A stretch of 64,000 nucleotides of DNA from Cylicocyclus nassatus (GCA_958299035.1 CATQJL010000223.1:48224162-48288161), one strand, 5' to 3'; counted from the first letter of the stretch, positions 47,301 to 60,351 are shown. Notes: a model not told the origin generated them from the letters alone. Made by a program: numbers and translations.

Positions 47301-48757
47301 ATTTCAGAAACTTTTTTTGGATTTGTGATTTTTTCAGATTTTTTTTCAGAAATAAGATTTTTGCTGCATATAATACACTGCAGCTTATTTATATCTTGGA
47401 AAAATGAACGTTTCACAACTTTCTAATATCGGTTGTTGTATCCTTCTGAAATTCATTTAGCCATGTTGAAAAAAATCAGCTCTACCTAAAATGCATCTTC
47501 ACTTCTCCATTCATAGCGCTCCTGCTCGTACGAATAAATCATATGGAAGTAGTTGACTAGGAGGAAAATCGGCTACGGGCGGCAAATTTCCGCCAACCGA
47601 TGGCCAGAGATGAATATTCATCAGCCATAAACCAACGGCCTCGTAAGCGGCATCTACTCTACACTATTTAGCAAGGGGACGACAAGTTGACTGCTCATTG
47701 CTTACCGTAAGCTTACTGTAAGCTATAAGCTGTCAAGGAAGGCTTTCTTGCTTCATTTGAGCTATACTTGGCATAGAAACAAATTAGCGAAGTTCTAGAT
47801 AAAATGTGAAATCCATAATAATTAAAATTTTGATGTGTTGCTGGCTCATTAAGTGCTTATAAAGCAACTCTTTGAAATACTGACAATAGTCGGAAAGGGC
47901 AAATGTGGTTGAAATCTGTCCCTCCGATAATGAGTGCATACCTCAAGTTCTGACACTTTCGCTTTCTCAAACCTTTATCTCGGAAAAACCATCTTAGTTA
48001 TTCCCTAACAAAGAAACTATTCTCTTTTGTTGCAGTTTATTTTCTGTATTTTCCTCATCTTCCAAGCTACTAAACTTCTCATTTTTCCTATTCTTAAATC
48101 TTCATGGCGAGTTTACGTCAATCTTTGGCGCACACACAAAAAAATAGCTCAAAACTAATCTAATCTTGGAAAAGCATAGTTTCTCAGTTGTTTTCCCACG
48201 CAAATAATTTTTCATGCAGTGGGTTTTAGATCTGTAATGGAAGAAGAATACTAATGGATCCTTAGAAATGTACCAGCCCTACGTATATCTCCAGAAAGTA
48301 TGTCAAATGTTAACAAAGAGGGGATCTTCTGTGTTTTTAATCTACAAAATATACTTTTCAATACTTTTTATTGATATATTTTTTTGATTTTTTACCTATA
48401 GCAGACGTTCCATACTATGCACAGGAAATTTTATAGGCAACGAAATCGAAGATGTACTAAAAGAAACTTGAAAAGTTTGATTAATGATAGATTTCCAATC
48501 AGCATGCCTCCTCAACTATTAGAGTACCTCAAACTCACGAGTACAAGACGCACCTGATTTTTTTTTTATAAATTCGGCCAGCCATGGGGTATTTAGCCTT
48601 TGTAGCGACCAAAATTTGAGAATTGAACCAATTAAGTATTTCTAGAATCTGCGTGCATCTCTATAACATGTCAATATGAATTATTGCTCGAGGCAGAATT
48701 TTTGGATCAAATGAATTTGTCATCGCTGTTAAGAATTTCCAAGAAATTTTGGTAAGC
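47301..48757. other. No gene seen
   Basis: AT-rich sequence without exons, RNA genes or repeats I can recognise. Confidence 0.35.
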
Positions 48758-48904
48758 GGGTTGAGGATAATATGTCGCCAAAAGGGGGCGGTTCCCGCGG
48801 TCATTTGCAACAAATGCGCACCTTTGCACATTCCAGGACGTGCGTTTTTGCAAGCAGTCCTCACAGAACCCACCCACATTCGGCGACATATAGTTTTTTA
48901 CCCC
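48758..48904. repeat. Diverged relative of the Mutator-type MITE
   Basis: It resembles 39858-40003 in its ends (GATAATATGTCGCC mirrored by GGCGACATATAG) and in an interior GCGGTTCCCGCGGTCATTTG block. Its ends are imperfect and no target duplication remains. Confidence 0.7.
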
Positions 48905-49533
48905 CGTGAAAGACTCATGGACCTACTTCAATTCATGTGTGATGAGCTGCAAATTATTAGCTACAAAATTCACATGTTCTAAGGTGAGCTAAAATGGATA
49001 GGTTGCGAGCGTGATGCTCAAATGTTGGTAAGAGTTGACCTTCTTTATTAGTGGCGTAACATTTTTTTATACCAAGTTTGGCACTAACCTACACTAACAA
49101 CTTGTACTCTTGCTAACTGCAGCTTGGGATGAGGTGGTGCATTTTTTACAAAGTCCCTCGCTCAGATAATATTTCAAGTGTTCCTTTGCCATAATTGAAT
49201 CTTGTCCACCACTCTCTGAATGTATGTTTGCAAGTCTGCGAAGCATGGATCAGCGCTTATTATCTCTGTTTTTTCCGTCACTTCTTTTTCAACTTGATTG
49301 CGCTCCTATGGGATGGTGCCCTTTGTTTTGCTCCCAACCACACAGGCACCATCATTTTCATTTCTCTACGGATGATTGCGAAGTTTTGCTCCAGTGGAGG
49401 CTGTTGGAGAAGATTCGCAGGGCGCACACGAATAATTCAGCTATCGTGTGATTCCGGACGAATTCCAGCCGTGTAGCTGCGCTCTCACTGTGGCCCGCCT
49501 TCGTTAGCTACTTTATTTCCTCTCAACTGCTGC
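48905..49533. other. No gene called
   Basis: A frame at 49247-49451 reads as a compact His/Cys-rich peptide (CAPMGWCPLFCSQPHRHHHF), but no splice partners or family could be found. Confidence 0.3.
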
Positions 49534-49541
49534 GTCGTGTA

Positions 49542-49772
49542 CAGAGCTCGGCTTGAGTTAGTTTCTAGGCTTCTTGAAAACGAAGTACGCCTCGGCTTTC
49601 GCGAAATTTTACGAAGTTTCCCGTGACTTTCAGCCTCAAACATATAAAACCTTCAAAAAACGAAAGTCGACTAAGAAAACTTCGCAGTTTTTGGCCACAG
49701 AAATACCCTCTCTACTTTTTCGCCCCAAATACGAAGTCCATCCTGCTTCCATACGATCTGCGCCGGGCCCTG
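49542..49772. mobile_element. hAT-type MITE, third copy (231 bp)
   Basis: The left end CAGAGCTCGGC and the right end GCCGGGCCCTG are inverted repeats of the family at 6508 and 13714. Flanking octamers GTCGTGTA and GTCATGTA agree at 7 of 8 bases, good evidence for an 8-bp duplication. Internal blocks with AACGAAGT and ACGAAGTCC recur near both ends. Confidence 0.65.
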
Positions 49773-49780
49773 GTCATGTA

Positions 49781-51653
49781 GTAGATTTTAAAATAACAAT
49801 ATGACTAGAATCAGGTTTTATCGTACATTTTAGCAATATAAGCGATCTTCACAGGCATTAGTAGGTCCCCTTATCTTCAAATGCAGGCATTAACTTAATA
49901 ATGAACATTTCAAAAATCTGTGCTGTACAAGTAATTTGGGATGTATAAGGTTTGTGCAGATCACTTTTTCTATGCTCATTTCTCAAACAAAATTTCTTGC
50001 ACCTATCTTTCTTTCCTGTACATTTTTAACACACATTCCAAAAGCTCTCCTTTTTCTGATGTGCATTGGAAGAGGCCCTAGATATAGATTTTGAAACAGG
50101 CACCCTCAAACTTAAAATTTTTTGCATTCACTTTCTGACCTGATACAATATGCTTAACTTTTGAAATTGATTTGTTTCAACTTTCATGCAAACTTCGTCT
50201 TCCAAATCACCATCAGGCTATGAATTGTATCTTCCTTACAAACACAATATTGATTCAAATACTGTATTTTCTAACTTTATTCATATCTTACTACAATCAC
50301 TGCACATTTTGGCTTTCGTCCACCTGCGCTAGTCAATCATCACTTTCTAAAAATGAAAGCGAAACAAATTGTTGAATCAAGGTCATTTGATCTTTCGTGA
50401 TCAGCCAATAGCGATGAAATGGCTCCTCAATCTCTTATATTTTTTTTCCGCATTAGGAGGTTTTGATCCAATTGAACGGTGTTTCAAGGAGATCTGTTTT
50501 TTTTCATCCACATGATGCACAAAAAGATGTACTAAATCCGAAAAAAGAGACGTAAAAATTACAGATATTGCGGTTTTTTGCTTAATGAAATGAAAGAATT
50601 CAGAAAATTCTGAGGGACGAAAACAGAGGACACAGAATACAGTTCAATAAAAAGTGGAAGAGCCTCGGTTTGTAAAATTTCTTGGAATGATATTCGGTCT
50701 TGAGTGATGACGAGCTGCTTTTCAAATTCATGTGGACTTTTTTTGTTGAAGAAAGCTGTCATCCGCCATTGCTTTCAGGAAAAATCAAGTTTTTTTTTAC
50801 TAAAAAAGGCTTTTTTCGTACCTCGCAGCTATAGTTTTTCCAGCAAAGACTCTATAAGGGCTTCACTGCCTGCAAGTTGTCATTTCTCTCACCATTTTCC
50901 CAGACATAATGTAATATATGCCATAAAACCGTCAGAACATTTGATGTCTATGAACACTTTGCATAGCCAATGAGTTCGAGACAACCGAGCGCTTTGTCGA
51001 CGTCCGCAGGGCATTTCGGAAGTTCGCGACGTTCTTTCGGAAGATTGCAATTCGTAAGGCCGAAGTAGATTAGGTGTATGGGAAATTGGTCATGGTCGAG
51101 AGCTAGTGGGGCTCCTCAGGGAGCTGTGAATCTTCTTTTAGACGCAGAAGTCGGTATTTTCCACGTTCGCACTTTTCCTACTGGTTTTTTGTTAAGTGTG
51201 AATTCTTTTTGTATCGGTTTGATATAAAATAATAAGATCAGTGTTCTGGTTTTTGAAATAAAATTACTGAATTCGTTTCGTTCCTGTTTCTAGACGAAAT
51301 GAAAAAATTTATATTTTTGCTTGGAACCTTCGTAATGAAAGTCTCGAAACCCGATTATCTTAACAGCTTATTGTTCGGAGAGGTAGAAAAAGGTTTCACA
51401 AAAAAGTGTATGGCTTGAAAACTGTGGAAAGAGTTTTTGGAAACTAGGTTATACAAAACTGACTTATCAAATTATTATTATTACGTCATGCTCAACTGTC
51501 GTTCTATCATAAAATAATCATAATTTCATCACTTATTTCACTATAATCTCTTTTTTAACGTTAGTTTATGGTTTCTCAACTGATCTTTCAATAACGCAGT
51601 TCTAAAAAATTATGAGCTTTTCTTTCTTCAGCAAAATCGTTTGATTTGAAACA
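49781..51653. other. No gene seen
   Basis: AT-rich sequence with poly-T tracts. No exon series or repeats were recognised. Confidence 0.35.
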
Positions 51654-51655
51654 TA

Positions 51656-52539
51656 TTAGGTTGTCCCGAAAGTTTTGTCGGTTTCTTCCATCGCTCACCA
51701 AACCTCACAGAACACCAATCCATGAACGTCCTAGGTGTCATTCTATTCATTTTTTTGTCCCCTTTCTTATAGCTATATTTGTTCCCTGATCTATTCCGTC
51801 TTTGCGATGTTATCGCAATGGCTTTTTGAGCATCTCAGCAGTAGCACCAGAACTTTCCTGAATTTTCAAAATTTTTATCTTGATATTTTCGACGAGCGCT
51901 GGTGACTATTATGTAGGGCAAACCTTTGGCTACATCGTACCCATTTTAGATTACGTGTGCCACGTTTATCAAGTCCGTAATAATTGTTTATTTGAGAAAA
52001 ACCGCGGCTTTTTGAACACGTTTTACCACGTAAAATTACCGAAAATTCCAAAAAGCTGATTTTTGAAGCGAATTAAACTTGGTTATGTTGCATAAATGAT
52101 GTTTAATAACAAACAAGTTTGAATTCGCAAAAACTTCAAAAGCTTTCATGTTTTTGCTGCAATTGCGCGTTTCATGACTTTGCTAAAAACCAAGGCCTCC
52201 GGAGAAATAATTTTTTGAAGTTGAAATCAGCATATTAGGAGTATCTAAAAACATCACCTTGTAGCCCGAGAGTTGCTCTATTTGACCCATACTTAGTCTT
52301 TTCCGAAACTTTGTAATGGAATTTTTAAAAATCAGCTCAACTTTAAGCGGGTAAAATTGACAGGTGGAGAATTTTGGCAATTATCAAAAAAAGCATACAA
52401 GAATATGGTAGGTTATGTGTATCCATAAGAAAGAGAAGGAAAAGCTGCATCGAATGCATGCTGAAACTCACTCAGGTCTTTATTGTGCGTGGTTTTACAG
52501 TGGTTTGAAAAAACCGACAAAACTTTCGGGACAACCTAA
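51656..52539. mobile_element. Mariner-type element (TTAGGTTGTCCCGAAAGTTT ends)
   Basis: TTAGGTTGTCCCGAAAGTTT with TGTCGGTTT at the left is mirrored by AAACCGACAAAACTTTCGGG and ACAACCTAA at the right, with TA on each side. Length is 884 bp. No transposase motif is visible. Confidence 0.82.
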
Positions 52540-52541
52540 TA

Positions 52542-54740
52542 TTTTAATATTGATAGTTTTTTTCAATTTTTTTTTCATTTTCAATTGCGAACATCGAAAT
52601 TCGAAAGTCTACTAGGATCTAATTTGCTCTTGTATCTGATAATATGACCTGGTCTTTCTAAGTAAGAAATTCGCGCTGTTCCAATAAGTCCGCAAGTATT
52701 TACAATGTTCGATATTTAGCCATTCATACTGCTGAAACAAACAAAATTATTATGTGCAATGAGATAAAAATTTACTAGATGTCCTTATAATTTGGAATAT
52801 TTTAGTAAACATTTTCGAGACGAATTTTCCACACTTTTCGGTGCAAGACATTCGCGTCAATCTAAGTAGATTAATCACAAGATACAGACACTATACGACC
52901 TTTGACAAAATTAATTCACTCTAGAATCTGCGCTTTTTCAGATAATTTTCTCTCAAAGCACATTCAATCCCGTCCCGTGGGAATGTCCTGCTTGTTTCCC
53001 ATCTAAGAAGAGTATACGGAAAGTTCTTCACACGTTATCAAGTACAAATCTATCTATAACAGAAGTAACAAGGGTTTCCTATGCTCTCACAAGTGTAAAA
53101 AGCCCCTGAGCAAAGAGGGAAGGGGCATAATCATCAGTTTGAGACGTGCTTGTGCTATTATTACCCTAATAGACACCTTGCGTTTCGTTGTAACAAGCGG
53201 GTAAACGAATAGCTCTCATCGATTTGGGAGAAAAACATGGTGTACATAGGGTTTTACCTTTCAAGGCTAGGATTCACATGTTTGTGGCATTCCTCGATGT
53301 ATCGTTTGCTTGAAATATCATTTTGTTTTTATTTTCATAACCCATTGATTACTCTTCGATGTTCTAATGTTGGGAGAAAAATAGACATCATCCTTTTCAA
53401 CTTTCGGGCTAAATTGCTTTACTTTTAAATGGATCAATAAAGCATAACCATGAAACAATATTTTCTGCTGCTCCAAAGACTCAAGCAAATTCAGCATAAA
53501 ATTAGATTACTCAGAAACAAGAAATCAGCTAGTTTTTCTTCTTGATGAAAAGCTTCGAGAAAGAGCTAGAATTTGAAAGAAAGCTAGACCTAGAACTTGA
53601 AAGATAAACTTTTAAAACTTTAACGAAATCTCGTTCAGAATACATAGAACAATATGCTGTTGTCGGTTTCTTGTGTTTTTATTTACTTTTATTCTGACCT
53701 TTTCATGTATGACACAGTTTATTAGCACCAAGATTCTTACTTTGGTTTTCCAGCTTTTTTGCCCTTACTCCTAAATATTCTGGCTTAGACTCAGATGACA
53801 ATAAAAAATTTTGTTGCTCAGTACTTCACACTTATAATTCAAATTTACTATCAAAAAACATTTTTGTTTTCGTTCTGTAGATTGTAACGATGACGATTCT
53901 TTATTCATTTCTGTTCCCTGAAATATCAGAACATCTCAACAATTTGTTGCAAATTCGAGCAGAAAGATCTTTTTTTTTGCAAAATGCAGAAAAGGGCAAT
54001 CTGTTTCGCAGTAAATCTCAGCACTTGCTTATCTTTCTTTCTCTGCTTAATTGAAGCGATTTAGGATAGAACACAAATCGTAGTAGATTTTCCATAGAAG
54101 TTATTTCAAAGCACTTTCACCGTTTCTCGTATCCATTGAAAATTATGTTTTTAATAAAATTGAAATTTATAAAGGCAAAAATTGCACTTTCTGTGAAAAC
54201 TTCCAATTGTTAAGAGATTATCTCAAATAAAAGAGGATGTGGTTCATCTTGAACCACAACTAAATTAGAAGTTGTTGAAGCTTCCAACCTTCCAAAGGCC
54301 GGTCTTTGAAAAATATGGCTTGAGTATTTGTCTTTATTGCTGCGATATAACAACGAAAATGATCTTTGAACTCCACCAAAGCTCAGATTTCGTTTCTCAA
54401 AGTTAAAGACTTCAGAGTTGATTTTCAATTACTTTGCCGCAAAACTTCCGTTCCATTCAACACAGAGACTGCGATTGAACAGCATTCTGTTTCCCAGTTC
54501 TTTTTCTCTGGATAAGTGCATTCCGGTTGAGTTTCAACCAACAATTACCGAGATGCTCGAACACATCTCTTTTGGCTGGAACGAAGCTCCTCAGTTCTTT
54601 TTTCGAAGGTGTAGCGTCATGTATTTTTCATATTGTTTGCAGAGTATTAGCACTTTAGTGCAGCTTTCTTCTACTTTTGAATGTACATTTCTTCTCTACT
54701 GCATTCTAATGAACATTATTAGTGTACTTTTAGAGATAGT
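52542..54740. other. No gene seen upstream of carbonic-anhydrase-related gene
   Basis: Very AT-rich sequence with short frames. No exon could be joined to the gene that starts at 54771. Its promoter probably lies here, but no specific element is recognised. Confidence 0.35.
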
Positions 54741-54752
54741 AGCTCATTACAG
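54741..54752 (+). promoter_or_regulatory. Probable spliced-leader trans-splice acceptor of carbonic-anhydrase-related gene
   Basis: AGCTCATTACAG ends 18 bases before the ATG at 54771, similar to the arrangement at 8272. No upstream coding exon is needed because the signal peptide starts at this ATG. Confidence 0.45.
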
Positions 54753-54770
54753 AGAGTACCGTCAAGCAGC

Positions 54771-57700
54771 ATGGTCGCTTTTCTCGCTTTACTTCTTCAG
54801 ATGTTCACAGAAATTCTGTCGTCGTCTAACGACTACCCATGGAGTTACGATTATGACACTTACCAAGGTAAGCAAGGAATTTTTTTGCTAAGCTGGTATC
54901 GTGTTGCTAACAAGATATTCTCTTACGAAATAGAATGAAAACACAAGTGCATTGGAAAGGGATGACTTGATAATGGCTGAATGCTGGATTGATCCAAGAT
55001 TCTTGCATCAAATCATATGAAAAACACGTTTTAATCAAGTCTTGATAAACGTTTTGATTTATGTTGTTTATGAAAAAACAACGTTATACTTTACTAAATC
55101 CGCTCTGCACATCACTAGGAAAGAGGCCGTAAACCACATTAAATGCTAAAGCGAATTGTTGGCTACTTCATAATTTTTGATATCAAAACTTCAAGGAAAA
55201 CACTAGGGTTTTCTTTGTAAGTTTGATCTGTAAATTCTGATTTGAGAGACTAGAAAATTTACGACTCTCTTAGTCTTTGTCGGTGAGAAAATTTGCTGAA
55301 GAATTGTTACGCTGATCGATTCGATTTTTTCGAATTAGGCGTAAGCTGCCACTGTCTTCCTTTCGATCAAAAAGTTTTTTTGTTGCTTTACCTCTCTTAG
55401 TTAAATAAAAAAAAACCATATCACTCTCACTTATACATGCGCATACATACGCATACTTTGGCTTCTTATTTTGGGATTCGTGATAATCTGGGCAGTTGCA
55501 AACCAGACGAGTCTGATCAATGTAACTTTGAAAATACATGGAGTCGAGAGTATGCAATGTTTAAGCCAAACTTTCTCACGAATCCAATTCTCTAGAAATA
55601 TCCAGCTCTCCGTAAAGTTCTCATACTTTGTAGTTCGTAGTCCGTGGGCAATTTATGAATATTCAATATGTCCTTTCGTGCACTTCGATAGATTAATAAA
55701 TCATAAAACATGTCCATAGCTTTCCAAGAAGACATGTACGAGCTTGCAGCTTTCTTTATTCTGCTCGAGGTGAAGGTTTTACAACTTTTGGTTCTATTTT
55801 GGTGTTACAAGAGTGTAGCAATTGGAAACATTTCATCATAGTCTGTGTGAGCATAACTGAGCCAGAATATTCACGGATGTTGAGATCAAGCTCATCAAAC
55901 TCATGCAACTTTCAGCCTTGCAGGGAATTCTTCAAAAAAACATCAGCAAAATTGTTAAGAGTATCGACACTAATCTGCAAATAAGAATACCATTGAAGCA
56001 GTTGAGAAGATAAATGGGGAATTCCTGTCCCAGGATTATCCAAATGTTCAAAAATCTGCGAATGACAAGGGCACCCTTAAATCCGTCGAAGCTGTTTTGT
56101 GAATATCTACGGCATGCCGACGTTTATAGAGAGTAGAACAATCCAGCTGATTTTTCACTTTGGCATTGGGTCTACAATTACAAAAACATGAATGAGCTCT
56201 ACAAATTAGTTGAAAGCTTCTAGAGCTCCTTCGAATGATTTATGAAAACTTGACAGTGCACGGGATCTGACGAAGGGGCTGACAAAAGAAAGGGCGATTT
56301 TGGTAGTATTTTGAAGTGCTAAAACGGATATAACCAAAAAGTCCCCAAAAAATAACGTTTATGTCAACGTTGGAAGTGCTAGGAAGAGTTCCTTAGAGCT
56401 TTCACCCATTTAAGAGAAAGCCTTATTTTCATATAATTTTGCAAAATTTACCTGATTTTGAATTTGAAAGCAACCAAGCTTCCAAAAAGCAGACAATTAC
56501 AGGATTTTAGGGGATTGATCCTTTTGTTGAGGTCGTAAAATTGCAATTAGCTCAATACATAGTCTAATCCAAGTTTATCAATGGTTTTTGTATACGGCAA
56601 CATGTTTGGAAGATTTGTGGAAGAGATAAAATAAGCTCAAGCGAAAATGTCCACCTAGGAACTGTCATCACATTAGTTGCCCTTCTGCCATCTTTTTGTG
56701 GCCAATGTTCTTGAAACTAAATATATTTTAATTTTTTATGCTTTCCCGTGCTAAGTAGATTCAAAAGTTGATGGGACTAATATTATAGCGACATTCCAGG
56801 ACCCCAGAACTGGGGATTGCTATTCAAACCTTGGACTATGTGTCATAACGGAAAAATGCAATCTCCGATAGATATACCACCTGAACGACTTCTCTTCGAT
56901 CCTAATCTGAAGCCTATACACATTGATAGAATAAACGTAAGTGTTGCTGCTTTTCTATTTTAGCAATTACGGAAGAAATGCAGATTATGAATAAGCTGAA
57001 ACTGAGGCCAAATTATGAAGAAGTAATGAGACACAGTATAGGGCAATTTGTCTCGCGTATATGACCAAATTCTCACGCAAAAGTTTCTTTGTTTGGTAAT
57101 TTATATCTAACAGACTTCAATAGGTTCACCGTAAAAATCATTGATAATTACCTACTAATACCAGCTAATACCAGCCTTGCAGTATAACACAAAAAACCTA
57201 GAAAATCGTAAATATGACATGGTTTTCACAATCAGAATACATATCATTAAGGTCATAATCTGCCACATAGCTCTTTTTCTTATTTTGACCATTATAGTCT
57301 CTTCCTAAAGAGTTTTGCGTGATCAGCACATATTGTATGTATTTCCTTCAACTTCGAAATGATCCGATTTTTCGAATGCATGACAGAGAAAATTTTCAAA
57401 ATGATTCTAATCTCCACGTGAAAACCTGGCAGATTGCAGGTGATGTCTGAAATGCTGAACACTGGGCAGATGCCTCGCATCCGTATCGGGAACTCTGCGC
57501 GAAGACCTAGTGCAAATTTGACTGGAGGTCCATTGCATGGCTACAAGTATCGGTAAGTACGAACTCAAGTCCTCCAATCTGCTGGTACTGGCTAAAACGA
57601 TTTCAGAATTCAACGAATCGACATTCATGTGGGAAGAGGCGATTTGAACGGCAGTGAGCATACCATAGACGGTCGAAGGTTCCCAATGGAGGTATGTCTC

Positions 57701-59681
57701 CACGAGCAGTGGCTGTGAATTCTGCCAAAGTAAATCATTTAGCTGCAAATGCTGGCCTACAACACGGACCTCTACCGTAACTTTTCGGCAGCTTCACGCT
57801 CGCCACATGGTATCGCCGGTGTGTCGGTATTGGTCGATGTGAGTTGCTTACAAGGGAATGGTCAGAAGTCGAAGTGGCCAAACCAAACAAGCTGTATACC
57901 ATTCGATGCAGTATAAAACGCTGACTTCGAATCTGCCTTTCTTATCTGCTTCCCGCTTCTGTGGACGAAGCTACAAGCGGTTTTATTGTGAAAAAATCAC
58001 ACATAAAAACAGCGAAATTGAGCACACTGTTGCATTTTTAGCTCAGCTTCTTTCTTTAAAGATTTGAAGCAGGCTAGCTCCATGTTTTGGCCAAGCGGTG
58101 ATGCGAACGTGGCTCTGCACGGCTAAATTTTCAATTTCACGCGTAATTTCTTAGCAAAATAATGGTCTTTAATGGCTTGTAGCTTCGTCCACAGAAGCGG
58201 GAAGCAGTTAAGAAAGACAGATTCGAAGTCAACGTTTTATACTGCATCGAATGGTATACAGCTTGTTTGGTTTGGCCACTTCGACTTCTGACCATTCCCT
58301 TGTTAGGAATGATCTGAATTTCCCCAAATTATTTGATTCCTTTTTCAGTTTGGAAAGGAGACGAATGCCGAGTTACTCAAGCTGACTATTGCTACCGCCA
58401 GCATCCTTTACAAAGGTGAAATTATGATCCGTCCTATGGTCTTATCACAAACCGATGAAAGCTAATAGAAGAGGATTCCAATGGGTAAAGTTGAAGGGGT
58501 TAAATGGCAATATTTTCATCACTAAAGAATACTAGCGAATGAAAGAACATAACAAGAAAGATATAAATTATGTTGTCTCAAAAATTCTGATTATCAGAAG
58601 AACGGTAAATGAGAAGAGGGAATCAAATAAAACTTTGTGCCTAAGGAACTTGAATTCCTATTCTATTCATTCAAGATCTAGTTTACCTGTGTCAGAATCA
58701 AAACCCATGACGGTAATAGAAGAAATATAAGCCAAAAAGTATCTTCTCCTTTAGAATGTTTTTTACAAATATCTTCGGACAGAATTCAAGCAATCTATAA
58801 ACATACACTATTTAGTTTCCTAGAATTCAGCAGCGACTTGGAGGCTTGACTCGTTTTTTGCATTCAGGGTTCAGAATTTGTGCAAATTTTACTAGATATT
58901 AAACCTACTTCAATGCTTCTCTAGGAGAAGTTTGAGCGTTATATGACTTCATGATAACCAACTTCACCTCCATGATATATGCACTAATAACGGAGTAGTG
59001 GGGTTTTTATATTTGCAACTCCCTTTACATTTGCAACTCCCTATCTTCCAAACACTCCCCTCAATTTTCATAAGTCTAATAATTTTTACTCCGATAACAT
59101 TTTCCATGGGTAAATTGCTTCCGTTTTGATAAGGTACAAGAATAACAATGAGATTTTAGCTCAACGCGTGGAGCTGGCCGATCTGGAACCGTGGCAGTTG
59201 CTGCCGCACACCCGAGACATCGTCACCTACGAGGGATCAATGACATCGCCTGGATGTCAGGAGACGGTCACATGGATTCTTGTCAACCAACCGATCCATA
59301 TCGCTCGAGACGATGTCAGCAATGTCACTTTGCTTGATTTTTGGAATAGAACTTGCTTTTAGTATGCTGAATGGGGCAAAATGCTGCAGACAGCGCAGAA
59401 GACAGAAGAACCGCAGTTTTTAGCGCCGAATCGAAGAGCCGTGCAGGAGTTTAGCTCACGGCTGATACGAACGAATATTCGACATTTAATGAAGGTATCG
59501 AGTTTTGACCTAGTTGTGAACTACTTATCCCAGTAAATGAAGTTTTTTGCAGGATAAGAAAGAGTGCAAAGTGCCGAAGATGTCCTATCGAAGCAGTAGC
59601 GGATCTCCACCACCTTCTGACCCGAAGCATCGATTAAGACACATTCATCCGAAAGAAACACACGAAAGTGATTTTTTGTAG
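54771..59681 (+). CDS. Carbonic-anhydrase-related protein, CA10/CA11 class (predicted acatalytic, secreted)
   Basis: Exons are 54771-54867, 56800-56936, 57440-57552, 57607-57691, 57743-57838, 58349-58415, 59134-59314, 59363-59494 and 59553-59681 (TAG). It opens with a short hydrophobic leader (MVAFLALLLQMF) predicted to direct secretion. Then come WSYD, GPQNWGLL, QSPIDIPPERLLFDP, GGPLHGYKYR, GSEHTIDGRRFPMELQ, YEGSMTSPGCQETVTWILVN and RTNIRHLM, all in alpha-carbonic-anhydrase order. The zinc ligands H94, H96 and H119 correspond here to Asp, His and Gln, so catalysis is not expected. Vertebrate CA10/CA11 are secreted proteins and CA10 binds neurexins; C. elegans cah-1/cah-2 are the likely counterparts. 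The C-terminus is Ser/Pro/His-rich. The join between 58415 and 59134 is out of phase by one base, so a small exon is missing, or there is an error or lesion. A foldback MITE lies in the fifth intron. Confidence 0.88.
57851..58304. mobile_element. Foldback MITE, AACAAGGGAATGG family, in carbonic anhydrase intron
   Basis: The left arm from TACAAGGGAATGGTCAGAAG through CTTCCCGCTTCTGTGGACGA is mirrored almost exactly by the right arm ending CCATTCCCTTGTTA. It lies wholly inside the fifth intron and makes up most of it. Close relatives are at 26863-27338 and, as a half copy, at 5926-6030. Confidence 0.82.
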
Positions 59682-60134
59682 AGCTAGAGGCACTTACTAC
59701 CCATAAGCTGCATCTAGGGTTGCCAAAGCCGAGCTGGCGCCGTGCCAGGGACGTCAATCCATCTAGGGGCCCATGCACGTGGGTGAGCTGGCACGGCGTT
59801 AGCACGACGCTAGCACACAACCTTGGACGCTGGCTTCACTGAAAGTGATCTCCGAGGTGTAAACAAACGTAGATCAAAATCAGACAATAGGCATATTGAT
59901 TACGAAACCCCAATTCATTTGCATGCAAAAGAGTCCAAATGTATGATCCGATCGTAAGACTTCGAATACTGACGCTTTCTTCATCAAGCACTCGTTTTCA
60001 TTTGCTTGGAACTTTTTCGACGATTAGAATGGCGCGAAAGTTCTGTCGTTCCTTTTTTGCCAAGACCCACAAAGGTCCTTTTTTTCTATTTTGTAGTGAT
60101 AACTTATACCCGACCGCAAACTCGAGTCTGGTCT
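59682..60134. other. 3' flank of carbonic-anhydrase-related gene
   Basis: No further exon is seen. A short inverted GC-rich stretch near 59730-59815 (GAGCTGGCGCCGTGCCAGGG and GTGAGCTGGCACGGCG) may be a repeat relic. No clear polyadenylation signal is close to the stop. Confidence 0.35.
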
Positions 60135-60351
60135 CGGGCATACTTCGCGATTTCAGTCGCGACGCGATTTGGCAATATTCCAAATGTTTATAACTCATCG
60201 TGAACGCATTCTAAATGTAAGAAAGTAGGGCATTATATCAGTTTACGAGAGTTATATTGGCTATGCATTTGTAATTTGCCAGTGTGATAATCGAAGGAAT
60301 CTGGCAAATTGCCAGACCGCGTCGCGACTGAAATTGCGTGAAGTATGCCCG
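60135..60351. mobile_element. MITE with CGGGCATACTTC ends, copy 3
   Basis: TCGGGCATACTTCGCGATTT and GTCGCGACGCGA at the left are mirrored by CGCGTCGCGACTGAAATTG and GAAGTATGCCCGA at the right. It is the most diverged of three copies. It lies in the interval between two convergent genes. Confidence 0.72.

Noticed and set aside
49224..49451. His/Cys-rich 75-codon frame
   Set aside because: It looks exon-like, but it does not match a zinc-finger pattern and has no partners.
54418..54891. 157-codon hydrophobic frame
   Set aside because: It overlaps the first exon of the carbonic-anhydrase-related gene in another frame. The exon with WSYD and good splice sites explains the region better.
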